Assembly (NCBI GenBank): GCA_000151295.1
Contig: GG745339.1
Coordinates: 799,950-863,949 of the forward strand
Direction: 5' to 3'
Length of the DNA stretch: 64,000 nucleotides
From: Allomyces macrogynus ATCC 38327
Taxonomy: Eukaryota > Blastocladiomycota > Blastocladiomycetes > Blastocladiales > Blastocladiaceae
Under the pieces are notes generated by a model. The model did no database searches, had not been told where the DNA came from, and saw only the letters and a program-made list of their open reading frames with translations. The position numbers and the translations under genes are program-made. Below are positions 19,056-30,830 of the stretch, one piece after another (position 1 is the first letter of the stretch; every line of letters starts with the position of its first letter).

Positions 19056-22000
19056 TTACGGCGCGTTACACTTGAACAGCACCGCCGACCCAACGACGAC
19101 CTGCATCGGCGCGCACGCGCACACCCCACGGTCCCACGCGACCAAGTCGGCGGGCGGCGGCTGCCGAGCGGCACGCGGCGATGCTGGCGTCGTCGGCACC
19201 ACGGGCGGTGGCACGGGCGCCGAGTCTTCGAGCCAGCACGCGCCAGGAACCCACCATTCGGCCAACTTGCCGAGCACGCGGTCGGCAATTTCCGCGTACG
19301 CGGTGCGCACAACGGTGATGCGCCGATTCCCGCGCTGTTGGCGCAAGAGCGGGCCGATCGCGTCAAAGTCGGCGGCAGAGATCATGGTGGACCGCGGGAA
19401 GTGTTCGCCTGGGCGGCCGTTGTTGCTGTGACGAGTGGAAGAGAGCGAGAGTCAGGCCGCTGAACATGCAAAAATGTGTGACGACAAGGAATTCCGTACC
19501 CGAACCGCAGGTCAACCATGCGAATATCGCTCGCCCACTGAATGCAATCGGCCAACGAAATATGCAGTTGCCGCGGGACCACATGCGAGTCGAAATCAAA
19601 CGACTTGGCAATACTCAGCGGCAACGTATCCACGTGCGCAGCCGCGAGCTGCAAGACCGTTTGCACGTCCATGGGCGGGAAATCCGACAAGAGCAGGAGC
19701 GCCGCGTCAAACGAGGTCGATGCGAGCAATGCCGCGCGAATCGTGGGCGTTCGCAGCACCGACGCCATAAGAATGAACCGGAACGCCGGCTGGTCGTGCG
19801 ACCGCGCGAGCAGCTGGTCCCAGAGCCGGTAAGTGGCCGGGAGGGCCAGAATGTGCGCAAATAGCGTCAGCACCCACGACATGGCAAAGAGGTCGAACGT
19901 GACGCCGATTATCGCGAGGTGCACGGACAGTTCCGGATCCATGAACCGCAGCGTGAGCGTCAGCAGCGCGAAAAAATCGCCGAGCGCAGCGGCATTGTCG
20001 GCAGCAAGCAGCCGCGACAGGTACCGCGCTACGAACGCGTCGAGGCACGCGTAGGCCATGCCCAAGTCGGCGGGCCACTGCGACAAAAACACAGCACAGA
20101 CCGAGTCAAACCCTTGCCAGTAGACGCGGTCCGGGTGCGCCGCGAGCCATGCGGCAATCAGCTGCTTCAAGTGCTGCTGGCCCGTTGGTGAGGCAATCAC
20201 CGGGTGGTACGCGTGGCACCGGTGAATGTCGGCGTCGAGCTGCCGGTCCTGCACAGCGTGTGCCTCGTCGTCGAGCCGCACCCACGCGTCGCTCAGGGCC
20301 GTTTGCCGCGCCCACAGCCATTCCGGGTCGCCGGCGATTCCGAGAAGCGCGACCCAGACGGAGGCACGCAGGTACGGCGGGATGTCGACGCGGCTCTCGC
20401 GCACGATTTCGTCAGTCGTGAGCGGATACTGGAGCAACAGGTCCGAGAAGCGCTGGATGCGGTGGAATTGGTAGACGACGTTCTTTTCACGAACCGACAC
20501 GGGCTGGGTCGCCGTCTTGGCGAGTTCGGCGTCGAGAACGGCCCGATCGGCCAGAGACGTGCGCAACTGGTCCTGCACGCGGGTCAGATCGAGAATGAAC
20601 GGCGGGTGCGCACGTGGTGGTCGGCCATTCGCCGAACTTCGCGACGAGAGCGTGCCGGGCAGGACGAGCACCGGTGGGCGGATCGCGTGGTGGGTCAATC
20701 GCGCGTATTCGACGTCCAGGTTACCCGAATCGAGGAGCCACAGGTGAAACAAGACAGACAGGTTCGTCAAATGCTGCCTCGTCCCCGATCCGCGTCGTGG
20801 GCGCAGCGCGGGCAAATCGGCGAGGTACGGGTGCTGCAAGAGCTCCAACGGTGTCGGGCGCGACTCGGGCTCGACCTGGAGGCACACTTCGAGGAACGAC
20901 ATGAGGTCGGCGTCGATCTGGTCGCTCGCACCGCCCGCGAGAATTTGCTGAAGAAGATCCGGCGAGTGAATGAACGATGCGAGTGCCAGAAAGTAGTCTG
21001 TTGGCTGCTGTGGGAGGAGCGGCGCGCCCGTGGCGACGTGGAACAGGAGCAACTAGTGGGGAAAGACCAATGAAGCTCTGCGAATGAGAACCACTCGGTG
21101 GAAGAGGTCGGACGGCCGGACACGGATCAAGTTAAGAGCATACACCAAGGGCCCACACGTCTGCCTAACATAGGTCAGGACTGATGTTAGTTCGATAGAC
21201 TCGTCGAGCGTCCCAAGACGAATCACGGACCTTGAACGACGAGAACAATGGCGCAGAGACCAAAACAGCCTCGGGCGGGCAGATGGTTGCGGGCGGCAAC
21301 GTCGGGATAAAATCTTTGCCCTCCCCCGACAGATGGTAGAGAGCAAAGTTGGAGAGCATCGCGTCGCCCTAAAAGGGTCCGAGTAAGAAAGAGTGCGAAA
21401 CCGCGAAAAAGAGTTGCGTCCGTAATAACGAACCCGATCATTCAAATGCACGTGTTCCGGCACCAAGTAGCGGTGCTGGATGCCGTGCCGCTGGCACAGC
21501 GCGAGCGCTTCGACGATTTGGCGAGCCCATGACTGAATCCGAGTGGTGGAGCAACGCTGGCTACATCAAATCAGCACAACATCGGACCAATCGAAGCGAC
21601 GCGAGTCAGCACCGAGCGTACCGCTTCGGGGACTCGGGCACGCCCTCATCGTCCTCGCCCTCGCTTGCCCGGCTCGCAATGACGGTTTGGAACGTCTGCA
21701 AAAACGCCTCTTGGAGCAGGTAGAGCCTTTCTGTGCGACGCGAACGATCCGACCGGTCAAACCCATGGTCGTGGCAGCAAACGGGCCGCGAACATCAAGC
21801 GAGCAAGTGCACGCCGTACTCGCATCGTTGTAGCCGCCGCGCATGCACTCGATGTAGGTGCACAGGTATGGCGACTCGCGCGAGAGACGCTGCAAGAGCG
21901 CGAACCGGCCCGCGACTCGCGTGATTACGTCGGATACGGTGACCTCGGTGTCGTGGTCGTTGCCGCTTGTCGATCCCGTGTCGTTCTCGTCATCGTCGCT

Positions 22001-22291
22001 AAACTCGCTGTCGCTATCACCAACTTTCGGGTTGATGCTGCTCGCATCCGTGTTCGTATCGGCGAAGAGATCCCCGTTCTCGAGCGAATCCGGCGCGAGT
22101 GCGAGCGAACGTGCTCTCCCGAGCTCGAGATCGACGGGCAGGACGGCGAGCACGCTACCGTCCGAGCACGGGTTGCGCAAGAAGGCGAACAGACTGTGGT
22201 CGCCCGTCAAATCGTTGCCCACGATGCTTGTTCGTGCAGATGCGGCGACTAGCTCGCCTTGGCCGTCTGGGGCCGGTGACGCGTGGTCCAT
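19056..22291 (-). CDS. TBCK: TBCK: pseudokinase - TBC - rhodanese-like protein
   Basis: Seven exons join in phase: 22291-21820, 21730-21622, 21560-21434, 21368-21231, 21164-21144, 21052-19500 and 19425-19056, for 929 residues (human TBCK is about 890). The kinase-like part has a long acidic N-lobe insert, then HGIQHRYLVPEHV where active kinases have HRD, and LSNFALYHL where they have DFG, so it is a pseudokinase. ADVWALG and SRPTPLELLQHPYL mark the C-lobe. The TBC domain follows VDIPPYLRASVWVALLGIAG and keeps both catalytic fingers, DIHR (Arg finger) and YWQGFDS (Gln finger), so Rab-GAP activity is possible. The C-terminus is rhodanese-like (MVDLRFG, then FPRSTMISAADFDAI). TBCK is linked to mTOR signalling and endosomal mRNA traffic in animals. 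The 21-bp fifth exon is notable. Confidence 0.88.
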
Positions 22292-22607
22292 GCTCGGTTT
22301 GTTTGCAGGCGATACTGCGGTTGTTGCTCGTGCCGTCGGTGCTGCTGGTTGTGCAGCTCACGGGTGTCGCCGTTGCACATGCAGGGCTCGACGATAGACC
22401 CTGCGCAGGAGACTCGGCTGTGGGCGACCAGCGAAAGCGCGACCATCGTGTTGCCCACCGCACAAATGCCACAGATATCTGTAACCACGCGTCGCAGTCT
22501 GGTCCCTGCCATCCAACAACAACTTGGCTCCAGTTCCGCTCGCACTCTCGAAATTTATTGATACTAGTCCCCGGCACCAGCCGCCTTGATCCAGCACCAT
22601 CGCTACC
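22292..22607. promoter_or_regulatory. divergent promoter region TBCK / COQ2
   Basis: 316 bp between the ATGs of TBCK (-) and COQ2 (+). It must contain both promoters and 5' UTRs. No strong TATA motif was recognised. Confidence 0.4.
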
Positions 22608-23797
22608 ATGTCACTCTCCCGCGGCGCGCCCACTGCGAGTGTGGCCGCGCTCCTGCGAGCCTCTTGGACACATCTCCGCCAGCGAACCCGACCATATGAA
22701 CAACTTGCACGCATCGACAAGCCAGCCGGGACCTACTTGCTCTACCTGCCCTGCACATGGTCGATTCTGATGGCCGCGTCCTCGACGGCAATTCCGGCCT
22801 CGCCCGTGCTCACGGCCAAGATGCTGGCGCTGTTTGGCACAGGTGCCTTTATCATGCGCGGTGCCGGATGCACCATCAACGATTTATGGGACCGCGACTT
22901 TGATCGGCAAGTGGAGCGAACCAAGGACCGACCGCTCGCTTCGGGTGCCGTGTCGGTTCCGCAAGCTGTTGCGTTCCTGGCCGTACAGTGTTCGGTGGGG
23001 CTGGCTGTCTTGACGCAGCTCAACTGGACCAGGTCCGAACCGTCGATTGACACTTGCTCGCCCAATTTTTCCACTCACGCTTGAACTTGTTGGGTGGGCA
23101 GTATTGGCCTCGGCGCCTCGTCGCTTGCCTTTGTGGTCTCGTACCCATTGATGAAGCGCATCACCTACTATCCGCAACTCGTCCTCGGTTCGTGGTTCTG
23201 TTGAGCCCCGCGACGGTCCACTAGCCTTGTTTCTAACCTTCTCCCCGTCGGATACCAGGATTGACCTTCAACTGGGGCGCGCTGCTCGGATTCACGGCCA
23301 TGACCAACACGCTCCCACTCGACCAGGCCCTCCCGCTCTATGGTGGCGGCATTGCGTGGACACTCGTCTATGACACGCTCTACGCCCACCAGGACAAGCG
23401 CGATGATATTCAGGTCGGCGTCAAGTCGACGGCGCTCGCCTTTGCTGACCGCACCAAACCGATTTTGACGGCGCTCGCGCTCACGTCGGGCGGGCTGTTT
23501 GCCATGAGCGGCGCGGCTGCTGGGCTCGGCGTGCCTTAAGCCATGGGGGTCACGGCGGCAGCAGCCAACATGCTTTACCTGACGTGGACGGCCAACCTCG
23601 ACGATCCGGCGTCGTGCGGGCGCGCGTTCCGACTGTCATCGTGGGGCGGCGTGTTTCTGGCGATGGGGCTGTCGGCTGAGTATGCGCGCCAGCTCTACGA
23701 GGAGCAGACGAAGCGGCAGCAAGAGCTGGCCGTGCCGGTGGCCGCGGCTGAGCAAGCAGACGATGGCGAGTCGGAGGCTCCTCCAAGGACACCATGA
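22608..23797 (+). CDS. COQ2: COQ2, 4-hydroxybenzoate polyprenyltransferase (with an in-frame stop)
   Basis: UbiA-family prenyltransferase that attaches the polyprenyl tail to 4-hydroxybenzoate in ubiquinone synthesis at the mitochondrial inner membrane. Exons are 22608-23032, 23102-23187 and 23259-23797, with introns of 69 and 71 bp. The Arg/Ser-rich N-terminus fits a mitochondrial targeting sequence. [18 protein letters not shown] opens the first helices; the first Asp-rich motif is [20 protein letters not shown] and the second is [12 protein letters not shown]. Further family signatures are [16 protein letters not shown] and [12 protein letters not shown] at 23537-23539 falls between AGLGVP and [10 protein letters not shown], inside a conserved transmembrane helix where relatives usually have an aromatic residue. 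The same frame then stays open with family-like sequence to TGA at 23797. No intron removes the stop. Confidence 0.85.
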
Positions 23798-24080
23798 ACG
23801 GTTCCACCGACTCTTTTAGCTTGTCATGATTAACAGATTGCCGGGAACCGAAGCAATTTTGCTCAATGAAGCAGAAATGGAGGGCAGACTAGCATGTCAC
23901 GCGACCGCGTCGGACAGTGAACACTGTCTGCCATCAGTTCTACAGATCAATCTCTTTTCCGATCCTTTCACGGCAGCAACGGCACAGCAACTCGGCGCAC
24001 TCCGTTCTCAAACATTCCACCGCTTTGATCGCGCCGTGGGACCTGTGCAACATTGGCCAAGCAGCAGCAGCAACACCAGC

Positions 24081-27000
24081 ATGGCCTCAAAGGAGCGACC
24101 CAGCGCTGCGAGTACTGCCGCATCGATCCGCGCCAACGGTGCCTCAACTGCAATTGGTGCAAGCGCCCAGCTCGCTGTCGGAGCCGGAAGTGACGGCAAA
24201 TCAACGGCCGCAGGTCGAGCACGCACGTCGAGCAGCGCCAGCGGAACTCGGCTTGGGCTCGACGACAGCTCGCAAGGCGGGATGCTCAACATGTCGCTGA
24301 ATGCCATGTCCTCGTCAACGCACCGCACGAGTTCGCTGCCGCCGATTCTCGACCATGCAATGCCGGAATTCAACGACACGGCCGTTGTCCCATGGCCCGA
24401 GTGGACCGACACCGACATTGCTGCTGAAAAATGGACCTGGCCGACTGCTGCGGGACCGAGCGCGTCCATGGTCGGCGCATCGACATTTGGCGTGAGCAGT
24501 GGCGGTGGTGGTGGTGCGGCGGGTACCAGTAGCGCCATGAGCGGGAGCGGCGGCAAGGGCGCGGGCGGTGCGAGTGCGAGTTCTGCAGCGCCGGGTGGAC
24601 CAACAGCGGCCGTCGCTGCAGCGCTCGCGCCAACCGGCAACTCGGCACTGGTTGCGGCTGCATCCGCCATGGACGACATTGACGCGGTGCTGCAGTATCT
24701 CCCGCCGTCGTTGCGTGACCGGGTCGACGGGCTCAAGCGCGCGGCCGACGTGGCATTGTCGTACTGGCCGCCGAGCGCTGCGGGCCCACCTGAACTCAAG
24801 GTCGTTGCTGATCTCGCGCCGGTCACGGTTCCTTCACGCGCCGCGTCACTACTCGCGGCACCCAACTCGCCTGCAACAGCGACGCCGCTGGCACCTGCAG
24901 TCATCCGCGCGCCTTCGCCACCCGATGCTGCTCCTGGATCCACGACGGCAGCGGCGGCAACGGCGGGTGCACCACCCGCGGGACCACCGTCGGCACCCGG
25001 ATCCGCTGGCGCCAACCACGCCGCGACGGCACACCCGAACACGCCACCTGTCGCGCCGGGTACGGGAGTACTTGCGGCCCCGCCTGCTGTGCCGACCGAC
25101 GACGTTCCGGACCCAGTCCAGTCGAACCCATTCACGTCACACGATGCGCAGTTCCTGTTCCGCGACGCGGTTGGCGCGGTTGCTGCGACGGGCGCCATGG
25201 CCATACCGTGGGCATCGGCCCTACAACTCGCGCCGACGCTCGATCCGGCACCGTCTGCCTCGGCCGCCGGTTCGCGCACCGCTTCGAACGACGCGATTTC
25301 GCCCTATTCGGCGGCAGCAGCAGCAACGACACCGCCCAAGTGGGCGTCGCCCGCACTCATGACCAACTGGGCTCTGTGCCAAGTGTCACCGATGATGCGC
25401 ACACTGCTCGGCGCGTTCCACGTGCTGGTCCCGCTCCACCACACCGTATCCACTCTCGCCACAAGCCATTCCCCGGCCCCACCGTCGTCGCCCGCCGCAC
25501 CGCCACCAACGCGGCCGGGACCCAGCTCGGCGTCAACGACGGCAGCTGCCGGAAGCGTTTCGGTTCTTGGTGGCGCTGCGGGACCCGCGGCTGCCGGTGC
25601 GGCCGGACCCGTTTTCCCTCCCGAACTCGAGTACTTTGTGCCGTGGGACCACGTCTACCCAAAGGCCAAGGACGCGACGCCGCAGCTCAACCCAGCGGGT
25701 AAGTACGCGGTCAAGCTGTTTTGGTGCGGCGCGTGGCGCAAGGTCATTGTCGACGACAAGATCCCGGTGGATGCCGATGGCAGACCGCTGCTGCTCACGT
25801 CGGCGGTCCCGGGCGAGATTTGGCCGTGGATCGTGACCAAGGCGTTGCTCAAGCTCGCATCGATCAGGTATGGTTCCCAGAAAGTCCCTTATTTGCCCAG
25901 GTTCGTGCTCAAACTTTTGTTCCTCGTTTTTTGATTGTAGCTACGACGAGCGGCCTGGCCACCCGGAAATGAGCGACTTCAACGTCTATACTGCCCTCTC
26001 TGGGTGCCCCGCTCAAACCATTGCGCTCGGCAACCGCGACTGGCCTCAAGACGACCAAAAAGCGCTGTTTTCGCGAATCAGGACGTTGCTGCACCCGCAA
26101 TCGGCGGCGTCGAGTACCGGTCTCACGCAGTCTGGGCGACTTGGGACGCCGATCACGGCGCTCCCCACCAGCACGTCAACAGCTGCGGCCATGGTGGCCA
26201 AGACCAAGGCGCCCGGACCGTCGGCTCTTGTGATGGTCTCGTTCCGCAACGACGCGCTGCGCAACGGCATCGTGGCAAGCGAGGGCACCAGCGCATGGCT
26301 CGATACTTATGGCCCGCTCTCTGGTGGAATGAGCATTCCCGTCGTTGCGCGGTTGACGCGGTGGATACCGCCACCAACGAGTGCCGATACCGCCGCGCCG
26401 TCGCTCCCGGCGCCGCCGGATATGTTTATGCTGCACATGTTCCCAATCATGACCAAGGACGGTGGGGCGAGCGCCGAGGTCACGCTGACGGCGGCCCAAA
26501 TCATGGCTGTTGCCGACGCGATTACCTTGTACTATTACCCATCGACGTTCAAGAGCGTCAAAACGTTCCCGTTCCTGATTCCGACGACGGGCGTCGACCG
26601 CGATCGTCTGGATGCGGGTGTTCGGCAGCCGCCGTTGCTGTGTGCGTGCGCGATCAATCGTCTTTCTCGCCATCGACATTCGCACTGAGATGCTTTTCTC
26701 TCTCTCACAGGCAACTTGACCGACCGAACGCAAGAAGTTATCGTCTCCTTTTCGTGCCACAGCCGGCTCACCGCGCGCCGACCACGTTTTCCGTCACTTC
26801 TCGCCGAGACCTTCGACTGGACACGACCACAAGGCGTTGCTGAGCTTGCTCCCATCACCTCGGGGACTGGCCTCCCCGTCGCGTGCACCAACGTCTTGCT
26901 GCGCATCGCGACCAGCTCGACGCAGTGCGGCCTCTTGACGGTACGGCCGGGCCATGCCGTGCGGTTTGTGGTCGATGTGCCCGCGCACTTTGCCATGGTC

Positions 27001-29268
27001 TTCTACTCGCGCGACGAGCTCATCTTCGAGGACGAGGCCAAGTACATGGCCGACAAGGCCGGGGTCACGGTCGTCGAGACCGAGGAGGCCTACCCGGCAT
27101 TGCCGCCAAATGTTTGGAACTTGCTCTTCAAGTTCGTACATGACCACTACTGCTCGGGAGATCCGCTTTCGACCAACTCACTCTGGTTGCGCGTAGATTG
27201 ACGTTCCAAGTCAAGACCGAGGCGATGGTCGGAATGACGCTGCACGTGTCCGAAACCCTCGCTGACTGCACGCTCTTGCGCGTCATCAACAACGACACGA
27301 TGACGGCGCTTCCAACCACGTTTCTCCAACTGGTCCCGCGGCCTTTGGTGCCCAATATCAAGGGGTACACGATTCTCGCCGATTCGAAACTCGCGGCCGC
27401 ACGCAACGCCGGCCGGTTCCGGCTGCGTGTCATGAGCCGCCCCGGCGCGGTCCTACCGCCAGAAAGGCCGCTCGATCTCGGGCTCAAGGCTTGGACACAG
27501 GACTTTGAGGACGTGTACCTCCCGAGCAAGCACCACCTTCTGTTTCGGTACGTCCTCGCCGGTATGTCTTTGAACTGCGCGAAAGTCGACTGATGCGCGA
27601 TGGGGATAGCCACGTGGTCCGGATCCCCAACATCCCTGAGACCCACGTCACGATGCACCTGGCGTTTGCCGTGCCGGGCCTCTTTCTTCGGATCCAGCTG
27701 TTCGAAAATGACACGCTCATCTACACGGCGCGCGCGCGCGAGTCGGTCGTGATCCCCAACGTGGTCATGTACAAGACCGACGACATTGTCGGCCCGGTCG
27801 CCGGGATCGAGAACACGAAACCCGAAAAAGAGACGCGCGGCGCCAAGGACAAGGAAAAGGAACGTGAGCGCGAGCGCGAGCGGGAACGGGAACGGGCCGA
27901 GCGCGAACGCGAGCGTGAGAGGGAGCGCGAGCGCGAAAAGGCGGCGGCTGCAGGGGGTGAGGGGAAGACGTCGGTGCGTTTGGGGGATTCGTTCTGGGTG
28001 ACCGACCATTCACCTGCACGACGACTCATTTCATTTGCTCTTAGCCGCCAGGATCGGCCTCGGCAAGACAACCGCCTAAGCGCCGGTACATTCTGCAAGC
28101 ATTCCTCGAACCAAACGACGCATTTTTCCCACTGCTCTGGGAAGCGCAGGCCACAGCAACCGCGCGCCCGCGCACGGCGTCGTCGACCATCAAAATGTCG
28201 ACGACCAACGTCAAGTCCAAGAAGCAGACGGGCGGCGCCGCCGCGAGCGCCAAGGACACGAGCGCCAAGGCCGAGCCCGCACCTGCCGCAAGTACCAATG
28301 CGGTAGGTGGTGCATCTTCGGCCGCGACGGCACTTGGCGGCCTCGGCGTGCCGTCGACACTGCCCGTCGAGCTGCGGTGGATGCTGCGCGTTTACAGTTC
28401 GGACCCACAGGGGATCTATGTCGTCAAGGACTCGGAGCGCGACGACCGGCACCGCGTTATCAAGGAAGGTTGGGAGCACAAACAGCCGGGACGCACTGCC
28501 AAGGCGCGCGAGGCGCGCGACCAGTACCTCGCCGTGCTCAAGCAGGCCGCGCTCGCGGCCGTCGCTGCGCCCGCATCTGCCGTCGCGCAGCCGACGCCCG
28601 GATCTGGGCCGCTCGTTCCGCCCGTGCTCGGTCTTACGCCCGTCAGCGCGACCGGGAGCGGGACGGCAACGCCGCAAATTGTTGCAGGACTCGCAGTATC
28701 GGCACCAGCCGCCGGGTCAACTGTTTTGGCCGCAACGGCCGCGATGGCGGTACCCACGGCACCCGCGGCGCCGCAGCCGCCGGCGCCCGCCGTGCAGTTC
28801 AATCCAGCGCTGATTGGGATTCTCGGCGTTCCAAACGTGCTCCCGCGGCCAGAAGACTTCCTACCGGCCAAGGTCCAGAGCGACCGCGTCCCGCCACCCG
28901 TCGCGCTCACGCCCGACGACGTGGCCGCGCGCCGCGAACAGATGCGGGTTGCGCACGACCAGTTTGCCGAGTACTTGGACGGAATGCGTGCAAAGTGGGC
29001 GCAGGACAAGAAGGGCGCCGAGGAAGCGCGAAAATGGATGAATGAGGCTCTCGAGGAGGCTGCGGCAGAGGTGAAGCGGTACCGCGACGTGGACGGCGAG
29101 CGCCGCCAGCAGCACCGCGATTGGACGCTCAAGGAGATTGAGGAAGAGACGGCGCGGATCGCCGCGATTGCCGCGCAACAACAGGCTGCGATGGAGGCAG
29201 CTGCGGCGGCCGCGGCGGCCGCGGCACAGGAGGAGGCGAAGGAGAAGAAGGGCGGACGGAAAAAATAG
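24081..29268 (+). CDS. ADGB: androglobin (ADGB) orthologue, apparently without the globin domain
   Basis: Exons are 24081-25867, 25941-26641, 26711-27131, 27197-27973 and 28045-29268 (introns 65-73 bp), about 1,636 residues; human ADGB is 1,667. ATG 24081 (MASKERPS) is preferred; the frame extends to 23826. PWPEWTDTDIAAEKW near residue 105 matches the conserved ADGB N-terminus. A long Ala/Pro/Ser-rich insert follows, then the calpain-like module (GKYAVKLFWCGAWRKVIVDD, about 520-570) without a visible catalytic Cys. The C2-like region contains LLRVINNDTMTALP and IKGYTILADSK. C-terminal signatures are LRWMLRVYSSDPQGIYVV and a coiled coil ending in KKGGRKK. Between FYSRDELIFEDEA and PPNVW, where vertebrate ADGB carries its permuted globin and IQ motif, only about 20 residues are present. 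One base is missing near 27561-27563 (LLFRYVLAG / YVFELRESRL). ADGB acts in cilia and flagella. Confidence 0.85.
27835..27945 (+). repeat. (Glu-Arg)n coding repeat within androglobin
   Basis: GAGCGC/GAACGC-type hexanucleotide repetition encodes an alternating Lys/Glu/Arg tract, roughly 30 residues starting KDKEKERERER. Such ER/K tracts usually form a single alpha-helix that acts as a rigid spacer. It sits between the C2-like region and the C-terminal domain. Confidence 0.8.
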
Positions 29269-29383
29269 GTGGGCGACTGCAAAGCAGACTTGGATGGTGA
29301 AGCGGAGGCAACCGGGCATATTTTGTCGAGTAAAACACACTTTTGGCCAGTTAAAGCTGAGATTCACACACAAAGCTATCCAC

Positions 29384-30461
29384 TCATTCCCGCAATGGCT
29401 TCAATCCCATGGCAATCCGCATCCGGTTTGTCTCCTCGACGCTCATGCTCTCGCGGAACCCGCCGTCGCCCGACGCTGGTGGTGGTGGAGACCGTGAGCG
29501 CTCGGGCTTGTTCTTTTGCGACGACTTGGACTGTTTGAACAGTGTCTTGGCAATCTTCTTTTTGCTGATTTTGACCTTGGCCGTCACGTCCACCTCTGGC
29601 AACTCTGGCACTCGTGCTGGTTCACTCGCCTCGGCCATGATCGCATCAATGTCGGCGTCACCGACCACCTGGCCGTCATCGTCCGGCACGGCCCCTTCCT
29701 CGTGCTCGTCGTCGTCAGCGTCCTCGCGATCACTGACTTCTCGTGCCTCCTCGGCAGGTATGGGCGCTTCCTCCTCGGCCTCAAACCGCTCCGACAACGC
29801 GCTGAATCGCGGATCCAGGTCGCCCTTGTCCTCGAGCACGTGCCGTTTCTGAATGCGCGGGAGGATAATGTCGCACAAGCGCTCTTCGCGTAGCAGGCCG
29901 TCGACGAACTGGTCCATGGTCGTGAGCGCGTAGGCACCCGTCGGTTGTCGGAACCGCAGCTTGCGGTAGTCGACGAGCAGCGGCTCTAGCTCCTCGTAGC
30001 ATTGCAGCGAGTTGGCGGTTAGGCGCAGGTAAAAGGCGCCGAGTGCGCGGAGGTACCTATCGGTCGGAAAAATGAGAGTGAGCGACGGTTCGTTCATGTC
30101 GACGTCGTGGAGAGGGGTGGAGAAGCAGAGCACAGACTTGAACTCGGGGTCACGAATGTACTCGAGCACGATATCATACGAGGGGTCGATCTGCAACAAC
30201 TTGAGAACCAAGCACAGGAACTTGGTCGGCGTTTGGGTGCCGTACTGGCCGCCAATGTGGTCGAGCTCGACAGCCTTGTCGACAATTGTTTCCGCTAAAC
30301 GATAGCTCCGTTGGGTCAGACGCTGAAATGGCCAAGATGGGCACCGATTGGCGATTGGACCGACCTGTAAGCCCGAAGCACTCTTCTTTCCAAAAGAGCG
30401 TCTCGTAGATTCGGCTCCGAACAATCTTTTCGACTTTGAGCTGCAAACCGCCTTCGAAATC
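29384..30461 (-). CDS. PRPF38A: pre-mRNA splicing factor PRP38 (PRPF38A-like); 5' exon not resolved
   Basis: Spliceosome B-complex protein. Resolved exons are 30461-30365, 30294-30138 and 30056-29384 (introns 70 and 81 bp), joined in phase. Signatures in order are KVEKIVRSRIYETLFWKEEC, FGLT|AETIVDKAVELDHIGGQY, TKFLCLVLKLLQIDPSYDIV, EYIRDPEFK|YLRALGAFYL, EPLLVDYRKLRFR and EERLCDIILPRIQKRHVLED. The last third is acidic, then Lys/Ser/Arg-rich with a short SRSPPPP motif, and ends MRIAMGLKPLRE. The N-terminal exon with the initiator Met could not be fixed: an AG acceptor precedes GATTTCGAAGGC at 30461, so a short upstream exon is expected within about 30.46-30.8 kb. The gene is convergent with androglobin, with just over 100 bp between the stops. 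Confidence 0.88.
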
Positions 30462-30830
30462 CTGTTCATGTTGGGCGACCGGATCAGAAAGATGATAATT
30501 TTTTTATCCATTGCGGCAAGTTGCTGAGGGTCTGGCTACCATTTTGTGAAGTTGAGGATCTTCGCACCGCCGGCTGTTGTCGACTCCCTCGTGCGGTGAT
30601 AAGTGTCCACGTCAGACTGATCACCTTCTCAGCTCGTTGCTTTCGGTGTTGGTGAGTCTCTGATTCAAGCAACATTCTGGTGCGGAGACATGCCACCTGG
30701 TGGAGAAGTTCGCTGATGCTTTCCAAGATGCTTTTGTCGTGGAGAAGTCGAGTTTGGCGCAAATATTTTATAGAACCAAGCCGTGCCGCGGGCGAACCAG
30801 CAGAACGCATCATCAACGCGCGCTGCGCCG

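Noticed and set aside
22608..23797. Reassignment of TAA or TAG to a sense codon
   Set aside because: TAA ends the methionine-rich gene, TAG ends HYDIN and androglobin, and TGA ends the HSPA12-like gene; only two internal stops occur in 64 kb.
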